Positions 12,524-22,289 of a DNA stretch of 64,000 bases are shown here, one piece after another. The number at the start of each line of letters is the position of its first letter. Positions within the stretch are counted from its first letter, which is position 1. A model generated the notes under the pieces. The model saw only the letters and a program-made list of their open reading frames with translations. It was not told the origin of the DNA and searched no databases. This DNA comes from Isoetes taiwanensis (lineage: Eukaryota; Streptophyta; Lycopodiopsida; Isoetales; Isoetaceae). The stretch is taken from the NCBI GenBank assembly GCA_021234155.1, contig JAJEKV010000090.1, positions 3,338,479 through 3,402,478 of the forward strand. Reading direction: 5' to 3'. A program made the position numbers and the translations under genes.

Positions 12524-13024
12524 GCCCGTGAGGGTTTAAGCGTAAGTGTCATTTAAGACGATCCTATCATAGCCCATGATTGGGTGCTACCTTATACATG
12601 ACCTCCCCTGATCATGCATACCCTAGTGCAAAGATGGCCCAAAGGGTTTAAGCTAGAGAACATCCCCGATGGTCCCATCCCCGCCCATGTTCACTTTCTA
12701 TTTTAATCGCATGTCCTTCCCCTATGGACATAAAACATTATGGTGCAACATTGCTCATGTTCACCATTTGCCTAACTAATTCAAGCAAAAACCGCGGTCA
12801 TGTCTACAATGACATTACACCACTTCCTAGAGATCACCGTAGTGGTCCCATCATCGTAATTACGCATGCAACCCATACTTAGCATAGGCTGCATGCGTAT
12901 ATTAATCTTAACTACACATGAAATTAACCTATCGTAATTCGACATGCCCGAGCCGACATTACTGAGATGACCTTGCCGTCCCATTGCTCCATGAACTGCT
13001 GGTACTGCCTTATCAGTCCTCGCT

Positions 13025-13420
13025 ATACCCACGCCAAGCGTTTTCCACCGGCAAGTGTTTCCACTTGACCAAATATTGAGAAACTCGATCTCCTTGTCTT
13101 CTTGATCTCTTTATCAAGGATCAAGTCCGACTATCTCTAGCTGCTCTTCGTCATTTCCAACAACGCTATGTCCAAGACTTCTTCGATTTGGAGTATGCTT
13201 CTTCAAAGAAACTCACATGGAAGACTTTATGAATTTTTAGGTGTGTCGGCAGCTCTAACTTGTAGGACCAAGTTACCTACTCTCTTGGCTATTCCGGCGG
13301 GGCCAGCCCACCTTGGAGCAAGCTTCTTACAATTTCCGATGCGGAGCTTTGCCTGCTTCACTTTGATCTTGAGCCAGACTTTGTCGCCAACCTCGAACCC
13401 TCTGACTGTCCAGTGCTTGT
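13025..13420 (-). pseudogene. Chromovirus integrase C-terminal region with chromodomain
   Basis: On the minus strand 13420-13260 reads FEVGDKVWLKIK, KLAPRWAGPAG and then IHKVFHVSFF, the linker seen at the end of gypsy integrases. About 13126-13028 follows with ILDKEIKK and QYLVKWKHLPVENA, a good match to the core of plant retrotransposon chromodomains (YLVKWKGLPxExATWE). In that family this module binds methylated H3 tails and steers integration to heterochromatin. The reading changes frame within the domain and the final Trp-Glu region is unclear. Confidence 0.75.
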
Positions 13421-13505
13421 CGGCGATGCTCTTTTGTCGACTCCTTGTTGCAAGAAGATATCATCGGACCTCTTCTACTAGCTGCTGCATGTCGGCCAAC
13501 ATTTG

Positions 13506-14430
13506 CTACGAAACCTCAACCTGCCAAGTGTCTGGAGTCAGACATTGGTAGCCGTAGTTGATCATGAACGGCGACATCTGGGATGATTCTTGCTTGGTGC
13601 TATTATAAGGGCACTCCACCAAGTGAATGTAATCTTCCCACTTAGTCTGCTTGTTCCAGACATAGTTTCTTAGCATATCTTCCAAGATTCTGTTGGTCCG
13701 TTCTGTTTGCCCATCCGTCTGAGGATGATAGGCCGTGCTCATGGACAGCTTCGTCTGGATCGTCGCAAAAAGGTCCTGCCAAAAGGCACTCAGGAATTTC
13801 GAGTCTCTGTCGAAGATGATCTCTCTTGGCATACCATGGAGCCTGAAGATTTCCTTGGTGAAGAGAGCCGCTTGTATCCAAGGTCGTGGTTTGGTGGTCC
13901 CGCAGAAGGCACAAAGTATGCCATCTTAGACGCCTTTGTCGACCACAACCATCGTGGCATCTTTTCCTCTTGCCGCCATCTGAGCCTTATTATGAAGTCC
14001 ATATCGATGACTTCCCCACTTAGCGCCTAAGACCGCTAATGGTTCCAATGCTCCCGAATTAAATCGCTTTCCGCCTTTCGTCTCACCGGGCATACCGACA
14101 CTCTTTTGATGTAGCGAGCTATCCGCTTTCTTCATCCCCGGGTTAATAATCGCAAGACTTTGAAATATGTCTTCATAAATCTGCGGCCAGCTATTGACTG
14201 TTGTGGTGTCGTGGAGAATGAACTTCCTCACTCCCTCGATGACTTCGGGCATACACAACTCATTCTTATGGTACAAAAGGTTACCTTCATTCCTAAAATT
14301 TTGGTCTCCCTCTCCTTATCCGTTTTGCCTCTTTGCACATGCTCGCCCACACTTCCTTGAAGTCCGTGATCCGTCGACAAGGTTTCTTCGATCTTCCTTC
14401 CGAACTCGCTGGTGAGCATCGAGATTGCGT
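13506..14430 (-). pseudogene. Chromovirus integrase
   Basis: Reads from 14276 downwards in shifting frames. It starts with a zinc-binding-like region (YHKNELCMPE, RKFILHD), then a core entry with D in VVVDKGVKDG. After about 13832 it is open for 108 codons: HGMPREIIFDRDSKFLSAFW (second Asp) and STAYHPQTDGQTERTNR (Glu), then NYVWNKQTKWEDYIHLVECPYN. All three catalytic acidic positions can be placed. At least three frame changes are needed, several next to CCG/CG runs. Confidence 0.85.
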
Positions 14431-14449
14431 TGGAGTGAGCTCTTGTTGT

Positions 14450-14680
14450 CAGAGGATGCCTTGAAAGCGCATCTGCTACCACAGTGAGGTTCCCTGACTT
14501 ATAAACTATAACAAAATCGTATTCTTCGAGAAACTCCATCCACCTTCGCCTTCTCAGGCTTGCTTTCTTCTGATTCGCGCTCTTCGATCTGAAGCTTGAA
14601 GACATAGGCTACCTCTCGCTTTTTATGCACTTGAGCGTTCCTACGACTAGACATACTTTTGCATGATAGGAACAACTCCT
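14450..14680 (-). pseudogene. Chromovirus RNase H stub after RT deletion
   Basis: The frame at 14605-14470 gives RRRRWMEFLEEYDFVIVYKSG and then VVADALSRHPL, the last part of gypsy RNase H and its link to integrase. Just upstream (14690-14590) is the sequence that normally follows protease. The whole reverse transcriptase and most of RNase H, over 1 kb, are missing at about 14550. The element is therefore non-autonomous. Confidence 0.8.
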
Positions 14681-15010
14681 TTACTTGCAATTTCTATGAT
14701 CTTGCCGCTTGAGGCCAAAGGTCACTTTACGGTTTCCACAGTCGATGATGGCCTTTGCTGGAGCCAGGTACTCCATGCCAATGATCAAATCATACTTCTC
14801 GATGTTCATCACTTCTGCTCCCATTTGGATGTTGATCCCTAGCAAATCGATGTCGAAATTTATCCTCTTGCCTGTCGTGTGTCTCACTGGCCCGCTTGCT
14901 AGGCTTTGACTTCAACGGCTTGAGCTTCAACATCTCGACCATTCTTGGAGACGCAAAATTGTGGGTGCTCCCCGTATCTATCAGGTATAAAAGACTTGGC
15001 CCTGGCCTTC
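14681..15010 (-). pseudogene. Chromovirus aspartic protease
   Basis: The minus strand around 14985-14950 reads LIDTGSTHNFASP, the retropepsin-like Asp-Thr-Gly site. Then come RINFDIDLLGINI and EKYDLIIGMEYLAPAKAIIDC, the strand and flap of gypsy proteases. One frame change separates the active site from the 68-codon second part. It would process Gag-Pol. Confidence 0.85.
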
Positions 15011-15164
15011 CCTACTGTGGAGATTACCTGATACTGACTTTCTGCTTGGTCTGAATCTATGGCTGCAAAGATGTGACACTCACCCTAAATGAAGTCGTGT
15101 GCTTCCCGTCGTCGTCATCAGAGGGAGTCTCCCATCCACCCATCTCTGCTAATGCCGCATTCAT

Positions 15165-16345
15165 GACAAAAGGGCAGTTTGCTATTGTGTGGCCTGGTTG
15201 GAAGCACCTGAAGCAGAGCTATTTCTCAATGCACTCCTGCCTCTTCTCCTTAGGTATTGATTGCAAAAAGGATCGCCCCGCCTTCGAATAATTTGACCCT
15301 GCTTGTTGCGGCTTATCCTTGAAAGATATCTGTTTCTTTTCCTGTTGCTTGCCATAACTGTATGTGGCCTTTGTTGGTCCTGGACTAGCTGCCCTAGGGC
15401 TATAACTTCCCATTGCTTTGCCCTTATCCCGGTAGTACTATTGTTTCTGCCCACTGTTCTGAGGGCCGGATCCTTGCAGGCTGACTGCTTTCGATTCCGC
15501 TTCTGATACTGTTTGAGGATTAATTGCTCTTACCAGCTTCCTTATCTCATCGTTTAATCCCTCGATGTACCCTTCCACTGTATGGCGTTCACTCAGCTTC
15601 GGCATATAAAACCTCAGTTTCATGAACTCTTCCGTGTATTTCTGCACTGACTTGTTGCCCTGCTCTAGCCGATAGAATTGCTGCATCATGTGGCATTTGT
15701 GCTCCCTTGGCACATAGTGGCACTTGAATGCCTTTGAGAATTTCCAAAACCTTCAGCTGTCTCGGCTTAGCTTATGTGTTTTTGCATTACCCTTTCCACC
15801 ATATATCTTTGCACACCCTTGAGGTTGGTTTTTGCCACCTCCTTGCTTTGTCTTTGTCCTTCATTCCGTATGCATTCCCATATTCCCTCATCTCGCCCAA
15901 CCAGCCTCTCGCCTCCATGCCCGGACCGACCGCCACCGAGAACCGCTCAAGCTTTCTTTGCCTTCCATACATTGCTCAATGTGGAATGTACTTTCTTCCC
16001 CGTAGTCCGAGGTCCTTGTCCCCGAAGTTCCGCCATCTCTACAGTCCTACACCTCTTCCACCTCTTCCTCGGAGTGGTCGTCCAATGTGAGCTTGTGTCG
16101 GAGGAGTCCGTGCTAGGGGACCTCCTTCTCTTGCTCTTCTTCTTATCATTTCCCGTCTTTCGAGGTGGTGCTTGCAAAAGAATGGATCGCCAGGATCTGG
16201 GCCAACCAACGCTATTGCGCCATAATAAGCCTTTATTTCTTGAAGGTCCGATCTCATCTGCGACATCTCCTCTTTAAGGAGTCATGGGCGAATTATTCAT
16301 ACAGTTTCTTGCTAGGTGTTTGTCCGCCGAAATCAACGTTTCCAT
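15165..16345 (-). pseudogene. Chromovirus Gag with zinc knuckle
   Basis: A likely start is the ATG at 16345 (METLISADK). In order follow a basic Ser-rich stretch (KKKSKRRRSPSTDSSD), a retrotransposon Gag helix block at 15972-15787 (RGWLGEMREYGNAYG), and a second block at 15713-15530 (LEQGNKSVQKYTEEFMKLRF and IEGLNDEIRKLVRAI). At about 15215 is the zinc knuckle CFRCFQPGHTIANC, fitting CX2CX4HX4C. A TAG lies immediately before the knuckle and several shifts interrupt the frame. It packages the element RNA. The ATG is separate from the extra ORFs upstream. Confidence 0.82.
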
Positions 16346-16689
16346 GATCCAGCTTCAGTTTGCAGAAGAATTGAGTGTTTTAATCAAGTGAGTTTACCAA
16401 CAAGGTCTCACAAATCATGAAGTTCGCACTTGGTTCGCCAGAGCATTTGCATGGCAGCGAACTCTATGGACTCGCCGGTCTTGCTCAAATTGCTCTTGGA
16501 CCTCTAGCTACATACAAAGTAGATCATAGCCTTATTTGGTTAGCTTTTGTTTGTTTTATTGTATTATATGTGTTTGCTGATATAGTTGTGGAAACAAAAT
16601 ATATCAACAAAACATTTAGAATGCCAAACAAAATGTATTTATATATATATAGTAACTTAATTACAATGCTTCTGGGATCAAGAGTCTAA

Positions 16690-18205
16690 CTATTCTTGGA
16701 ATCGCCGGCAGGATGGGTTATCCTCAAGGAACTTCTTAACCCGGGCCGCCCTCGCCGAAAGGCCCCAAGTTCCCGCGAGGATGTTTGTTGGTGTTCTGCC
16801 CTGCAAGGCTGTCACCAAGTCTTCCACTCTGCGGTCGGAAGTGTAGGCCGCGGTCATTGCTAATCTTCCCTGCCGTCGGTAGGGTACCGCAAAGTCAAAG
16901 ATATCAAATGCCACTGTTCTCTTGACTAGGATGACATGGTCAACTGTTGGGATCAGTTGAGCATGCCTACCAAATCCTGAGAGTGTGATGAGCATGAATA
17001 CTCCTTCTTCCCCTCTTGGCTGAATTTAAGCGTGGATGACCGCTATTCTCCCCGCCCAACAGCAGCAGGAAGGTAATACCTTATCGACTTGTCCCCGCCT
17101 CGGCTGTTGATTCTTCGTCTGGTCCGGGCACTAGCTCTATGTCTTCCCCATATTCATCGACGTGAACCTCCGCCGTCTCTATGATCCCTTATTGTTGATG
17201 CGAGGCTTGTCGTTGATCTCGCCTCTTCTCGACACCTGGGAAGCCGGTGTCGAAGAACTTCGCATCAAAATACTTGTGGACTTGCCGATCCCTATCCATT
17301 CTTTTGGATGGCGGAATTCTTCTTTTCTGGGCGATCCCGAAATGTCATCAATTGCCGGATGCTTTGCTATATGCCTCGACCAAGTCGACTCGGTGTAAGT
17401 GTCGGCTTACGCTGATTGGGGAAGTCGGAAGCCTCCCGATCGATAAACTCATCCAGACCGGTTGTTGCCGCAGAAGGTGCAGCAACTCATCGCGTCCTCG
17501 CTCCTTGGCTCGCATTGGGGAGGTTCTAGATGTCACCGTGAGCGTGTACTCCCGGCACGATGATGATGGGGGCTAGGCTTGTGATACCTAGCCCGAGCAA
17601 GAGGAGCAATCCCGTTGGTCTGCGCAGTCCTCGCCGAAAGACCGGATCTTCTCGCTTCCGCTTGTTGCCGCCCCCCGGTCCGGGTTGAACTCGACGTAGT
17701 CTTTGTCGTCTGAGTCGAGCTCTTCGTCTTCGGCTCTTCCTTCTTGCTCCGCTTGATACTGCAAGAGGAGCCGACTATCCGCTGAATAGGCTAGGGGTCT
17801 CTACATCCATGGCCTAGATAGAGGGTTCCCCGATTGGGTTTTGGGGTACGCGGTGAGAGAAAAGATGGCTATGGCAGCAGTATAGGAGAAATATTTCGCC
17901 CTATTAACTGTCATGACCATGTAGTCTGGCATCCTAGCAACCTTGTTGTTCAGGTACTTGGCAATATTTGGGACATCACCCAAGGCTGCTTGGAGGGATT
18001 GCTTAGGAACAAAATATCATGTACAAGGGGGAAGTTGTACTAAGGATGGTCTTACCCTAGCTTGGAACTCACCATGACTTCCTCGATAGGATGGGGTTGC
18101 TTGCAAGGTGGCTTGATGTCTATCTCCTTCTGGAAAACTGCAAAAATGGCATTGATGTCAGCCTCAGCCACATGAGCACTGGCGCCTGAATGCTGGAGTT
18201 GCCAT
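16690..18205 (-). CDS. Extra ORF module 2 of the chromovirus, unknown protein
   Basis: A second gene-like unit between the H3-tail ORF and gag. The first ATG after its TATA box is at 18205 (MATPAF). The longer frame just beside it reads HVAEADINAIFAVFQKEIDI. Further on are NIAKYLNNKVARMPDYMV, an acidic run (EDEELDSDDKDYVEFN), and CTFCGNN. The unit ends with a 101-codon open frame at 16995-16690 (FGRHAQLIPTVDHVILV to NPSCRRFQE). I recognise no domain. Reading needs several frame changes. It could be a captured host gene or an element-specific accessory gene. 16346-16689 between it and gag holds nothing I can name. Confidence 0.45.
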
Positions 18206-18286
18206 TGATCTTGACTGAATGGGACTAGCAAAAATCGCTTTAAGGCTGGGAGCAAACCTGTAAGATGCTAACTGAGATATGGGGGT

Positions 18287-18296
18287 CTATTTATAG
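18287..18296 (-). promoter_or_regulatory. TATA box of ORF module 2
   Basis: The minus strand reads CTATAAATAG about 80 bases before the first ATG (18205). It matches the TATA box of module 1, and a GCGATTTTT run is shared by the two leaders, suggesting the two promoters are related. Confidence 0.5.
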
Positions 18297-18490
18297 GAAA
18301 AAGGGAAAACCCTAATTTTTGGAAAACTTGAAAAATTTTTTAGGGTTTGGCAAATCTCACCTATTTTGAGGTCTAAATGAGGATTTGAAGCCTAATCTGA
18401 GGGTATGAGGATGAATAAGACTATCTAATGAACCTATCATGCGACAAATTTGAGGTCAATTGAGGTGGCATGAAAGAGATAATGCTAAAA

Positions 18491-18760
18491 TACTCACCGC
18501 GCGCTTAGAAAAGTCGACCTAAAATTTAGGTCGAGGTCCCCAAGCGCATACCGTGAGTAATTTGGCCCTATTTGGTCAAAACTTATCTAAACAGATGAAC
18601 TAAAGGTCAAAACATGATGGTCTCACCGAGATATGCAAGATTGACCCCTTACTTGGCCTGGTTTGGAGATGGTTAGGACCCTTTTGATGCTAAATACTCA
18701 CGGTGCGCCTGGGCCCCTGACCTAAAAATTTAGGTCGATGCTCCGCGCATACCATGAGTA
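18491..18760. repeat. Two long imperfect palindromes (copies 1 and 2)
   Basis: Copy 1 is at 18491-18559 and copy 2 at 18695-18760. Each has outer arms TACTCAC...GTGAGTA (or ATGAGTA), GCGC-rich inner arms, and a core GACCTAAAATTTAGGTC-like palindrome. Each could form a cruciform or RNA hairpin of about 70 bases. They sit upstream of the module 2 TATA box. Confidence 0.75.
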
Positions 18761-18949
18761 ATTTCCCACTCCCCACCAATGAAGTCCATTTTAACTAAAA
18801 CAAAAAAGCAAATACTACTAATTCAACCTTATCAACAACATTTATGCACTTAGAACTTGTTATACAAAACTTTTCATTTACAAAATTTATTATTTACAAG
18901 AACTAGCATTCTCCTTTTATGAGACTTGCCAATTGCATGTCCTTGGTCA

Positions 18950-20191
18950 TTAATGTCACTCTTTTGCGTGCAAAGTGCACGCCGAAGTCTTCAAAGTGCT
19001 GCACCAACGCTTGCTTTCACGCCTCCCTCGTAAAAGCTAGCAAAGATTTCACCCGTGGACTTTCATGCTTTTTGTCAATTCTTGTAACGACCTCCTTCAC
19101 GAAGCCCCGGGCGAATGGTGCTCTGGGATGAGAAGGCCATAACTTCTCCGGAAATGCCGAATCTCGGATCGCTTTATGCCCCCTCGACGGGCTTCTCGCT
19201 ATTGGCTTCTTTGGTGGTATCGGGCTTCACTAGGGGCTTGATAGTCTTCTTCTTAGATGGCCATCCTCCCTCGATGAATGTTACTTTGTTTGCCCTCGAT
19301 AGTAGGTGTTGTAGGCCTCACATCCCGCATGTACTCCTTGTAAGCCTTGAGTTTCTTTCTGTAGACCCCGAGATGGTCGACCACATATGACTCCCCGCAG
19401 GTCGGGGTCGGCTTCTTGGGATCTTTCTCCTTCTCCCACGGGGTATGGTGGGGTACATGTATCTCGGTGATCCTCGGTAGCCCCAACCTCGACCCTCCGC
19501 CGGTTTTTTGAGGACTCCCTACCTCTTGATCTCTTTCTTGGGGAGGGCTCGTAATCTTCGTCATCCTCGCCGTCGGAGGATGGGGCTGGTCAAGGCCGTT
19601 CTTTTGATGACGCGATTTTGACCATCTAAGTCTTCTTCAATTTTCTCTTGGGCTCCTCCTTGCCCTTCCCTTTGAGCTTCTTCCCTTACCTCAGCCTCCT
19701 GTTCTTCCAACTTCCTTTTTCTTCTTGGCCTTTCTCCTCTTGATGCGTCGTAACCCGTCTTTTGTATTTGGATCCGTGCCTTGACTTCTTCTTCCAGGTG
19801 GGTTCGGAGAGGGCTCCTTCATTCAGTCACCGTTGGGCGCTTGCTCTAGCTTCGCTTTCTCCTGCTCTAGTATCTCCTCTTGATCTTCTCGAACACTCTG
19901 CGAGTTTCTTCATCCATCGATCCCTCGATCCAAAAGATCACGGTTCTTCGGTATCTAACCACCGTTGATGAAGTTGGCCAGCTCATCTAATGATTTCGCC
20001 TGGACTCCTCCTCATGTTGAGGCCTCCTCGCTGATCCCTTTGACTCGCCGGCAATCTCCTCCACCGACGAAAAGTTGTTCTCCTCTTGCGAAAGCTTGCT
20101 CTCGAAGCAGTTGCTGAATTCTCCTCCTGTCTTGGGCGCTGGCCCTTTCGCCTGGTCGATACTTGCGTGCAGTCTGTTTGGTGCGCGCCAT
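18950..20191 (-). CDS. Chromovirus extra ORF 1 beginning with a histone H3 tail
   Basis: The ATG at 20191 is the first ATG downstream of a TATA box 100 bases away, with A at -3 and G at +4. The first residues are MARTKQTARK; after Met removal, expected before Ala, residues 1-9 equal H3 A1-K9. Then the sequence departs (YRPGERASAQDRRRIQQLL). The frame is open for 59 codons (20191-20012). Beyond it, in shifting frames, come EEIAGESKGSARR, SLDELANFINGG, DEETRRVFEKIKRR, a Lys-rich run near 19745-19700, an acidic SSDGEDDEDYEPSPKK (19590-19540), a 103-codon frame at 19564-19253 (with YRKKLKAYKEYMRDV) and GGWPSKKKTIKPLVKPD. There is no histone fold. I infer a charged nuclear protein exposing an H3-like N-terminus. 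Confidence 0.7.
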
Positions 20192-20292
20192 ACTTTACTT
20201 CAAGTCAATCGGAACTCTGGCGCCTAAAAATCGCCTCAAAATCCGGGAGTTAACTTCTAAGCAGAGAATCTACAAATGAGAAGGGTTTGGGT

Positions 20293-20303
20293 GCTATTTA
20301 TAG
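20293..20303 (-). promoter_or_regulatory. TATA box of the H3-tail ORF
   Basis: The minus strand reads CTATAAATAGC. No ATG occurs between it and the ORF start at 20191. It lies inside the element, downstream of the LTR, so it would be an internal promoter additional to the LTR promoter. Confidence 0.5.
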
Positions 20304-20404
20304 TTTTGGTAAATTTTAGGTCAAATTTTAAGTTGCTCATTTTCTTGAATAAAGACACATATTAACTTAAAACATGTACTTTTTTTAGAGTTTTCTATAT
20401 TAAT

Positions 20405-20670
20405 TATTCACTTGCACGGTCTGCTAGAGGGCTGACCTAAAATTTAGGTCAAGGCTCTGGCGCATACCATGAGTATTTTTGCATTTTTGACTTATAAATA
20501 TATTCCTAGGGGTGTGATATACGAATCTAGCTAAAACTTACCTTAAAATTTGATCTAGCATCTTATCTTGTTCAAATTCATCAAGTTTGAAGGTGATTAT
20601 GGTAAAGTTACTCACTTGCAGTTGTCAGCTTGACCTAAAATTTAGGTCGATGCTCGCACATATCGTGAGC
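20405..20670. repeat. Two long imperfect palindromes (copies 3 and 4)
   Basis: Copies at about 20405-20475 and 20609-20670, with the same core GACCTAAAATTTAGGTC and similar outer arms to copies 1 and 2. They lie between the primer binding site and the module 1 TATA box, as copies 1 and 2 do for module 2. Confidence 0.75.
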
Positions 20671-20870
20671 AATTTTCACACTTGGTCAAAATTTAGTTCA
20701 ACTGTTTAGTTTTTTCTTGGTTTTCAATCCTTCTAACTGTTACTAGCTTAGCATATGCTACAAAAAATGAGAAAAAAAAAATTTCCCACTTTTTCGAGGT
20801 TTGAGAATTCTACTAAAATAGTACTACTGGGAGCATGGCCAGTGCTTTGCTCTTGGTCTCCAAGAACATA

Positions 20871-20882
20871 GCTCTGATACCA
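20871..20882 (-). other. Chromovirus primer binding site (initiator tRNA-Met)
   Basis: The minus strand reads TGGTATCAGAGC one base after the end of the 5' LTR, a perfect 12-base complement to the 3' end of plant initiator tRNA-Met. This fixes the orientation of the element and identifies 20884-22289 as the 5' LTR. Confidence 0.92.
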
Positions 20883-20883
20883 C

Positions 20884-22289
20884 TGTGACATCCCCTAGTC
20901 ATATACTTGCACTCACCGTATACAAACAGAGTTCATCCCCCATACCAGCCCATGTCGATACAAGGCCCTCCACGATCACCGCAACCTTGACGAAGTTCCA
21001 GTGGGAAGAATGTGGGTCATTTTACCCCTCCCTCGTGGCCTACCTAGATGCGAAGCTGCAACATACATGTAAGTATACATACATCAACATCACATGACCA
21101 TCACGGCGATGGCTCACCACATATTTGCATAGACAAAGATCAGCACATCACATATGGAAGGTCTACCCAAGTTCAGACACAGGGATGGACTGACAAGCTT
21201 GGGTCTCCAGAGGTCAAACAGATAGAGTGCAATAACAGTGGAGTTGGCTGGTATAGGAACATGGCAATTGGGTGGTCCGCCCCATCCCCCTCCCTGTGCA
21301 CACTTTGCGTGCAGTAGGTTGAAAGGTCTTGGGACTTGATCAGAACCACACGGGATGCATAGCCGAGGGGCTACTCCCCGGGTTGCATCTCCCGGGCCCG
21401 ATGGGGCGTGTAGGGATTGCTCCCACCGTGAGGCCGGTATGCCGACTCAAGGTGACTAGAGGGCCACCGCCTGCACTGACCGAGTAGTAATCCCCGATAG
21501 GCTTTACTACCGTAGGGACGGATCATGAGCCAGACATGAACCTCCTTGTAAGCCGGGCCCGTCCCTCCACCCACAACCAGTGTGTGGTTCTTGTATACAG
21601 CCGAATTTAATAGTGCATTAAAGAGGACTAGCTAGGAGCATCAAACTACTAGGCTTTTAGGGCCTCTACCCCTTCCCAATACAATGATTCCACAGAGATC
21701 ATCATTACATACATATCATAGAAGAACTAAAGAACAAGATTTAATCTAAATCACGGTTAGGTTCTTTAGTTATGGCTTGATATCTAGAGGTCTAGATGGT
21801 TGTTATGGGCAATTCAATAGGCTAAACCTACTTACTCTATGCCCGAAAGGCTGGATTAGACTATTGAATTGGCAAAATACCGATCCCCGGCTTGCTCCTC
21901 CCCGCCTCAACGCAGCCCCATGCTTTGGCCGCTTGAAGATGAAGCCGAAAGGAAAGCTGATGAGCTAGGGCCGCCAAATGTGACTTTGGGAGCTAAGATT
22001 GGCTCTTGGATCAAGCTTAAAATGGAGCTCTAGAAGGTCGTGGACGAAAATGGAAAGTTAGGTTTTGGATACCTTACATAGGCTATAAGTTAGGCTAGGG
22101 TTTCCATCAACCCTTGAGATCATGCCACTTGCTCTTGGGGAGTAAGTGGATGTAGCCCCACTTACTCCCACTTGCCCACTTATATTTAAGTGGGCTAAAG
22201 TGCACACATGAATAAATGTGCACACACTTGCAAATTGCCCCCTAGGGCACTACTTGCTTAGCTACACGTCAGCGCACAAGTCAATCGGG
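20884..22289 (-). repeat. 5' LTR of the chromovirus, outer end truncated
   Basis: Matches 4855-6318 of the 3' LTR. Its inner end is intact (plus strand TGTGACATCCCC). At the outer end similarity stops at about 22289 after 'atcgggatg', about 75 bases before the LTR should end, and Helitron sequence follows at once. Confidence 0.82.

Larger units (their letters stand above)
6951..12527 (+). mobile_element. Ty1/copia retrotransposon, near-complete
   Basis: About 5.57 kb from TG at 6955 to CA at 12523, flanked by GCCC on both sides (6951-6954 and 12524-12527), most of the 5-bp duplication expected. It has two LTRs of about 595 bp, a primer site, Gag with two CCHC knuckles, protease, integrase, RT and RNase H in copia order, and a polypurine tract. 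It lies in the 3' region of the chromovirus, between the chromodomain segment and the 3' LTR, in the opposite orientation. It is the youngest layer of the nest. The long RT/RNase H frame is open over 518 codons, consistent with recent activity. Confidence 0.93.
4855..22289 (-). mobile_element. Ty3/gypsy chromovirus with extra 5' ORFs, split by a copia element
   Basis: The element reads right to left: 5' LTR (20884-22289), a perfect 12-base initiator tRNA-Met primer site, two extra ORF modules (20.19-16.69 kb), Gag, protease, an RNase H stub, integrase, a chromodomain-like tail, polypurine tract and 3' LTR (4855-6390). A complete copia element sits at 6955-12523. Without it the element is about 11.9 kb, long for a chromovirus, mainly because of about 4.5 kb between primer site and gag. 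Reverse transcriptase is missing, so this copy cannot move by itself. Helitron coding sequence flanks it on both sides. The outer end of the 5' LTR lacks about 75 bases compared with the 3' LTR, so the target duplication cannot be checked. Confidence 0.85.

Noticed and set aside
15728-16277. Plus-strand ORFs of 120 and 167 codons
   Set aside because: They are antisense to the chromovirus Gag coding region, whose motifs (Gag helices, basic region) are on the minus strand.
16417-16689. 90-codon plus-strand ORF with a hydrophobic segment
   Set aside because: Lies in the non-coding gap before gag inside the minus-strand element; no family and no supporting signals.
20012-20191. Reading the H3-tail ORF as a histone H3 gene or pseudogene
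   Set aside because: Nothing after K9 follows H3 in frame, no histone fold is coded in the next kilobase, and the ORF sits in proper order between a retroelement primer site and gag. Some base-level likeness to H3 codons just after K9 remains worth checking.
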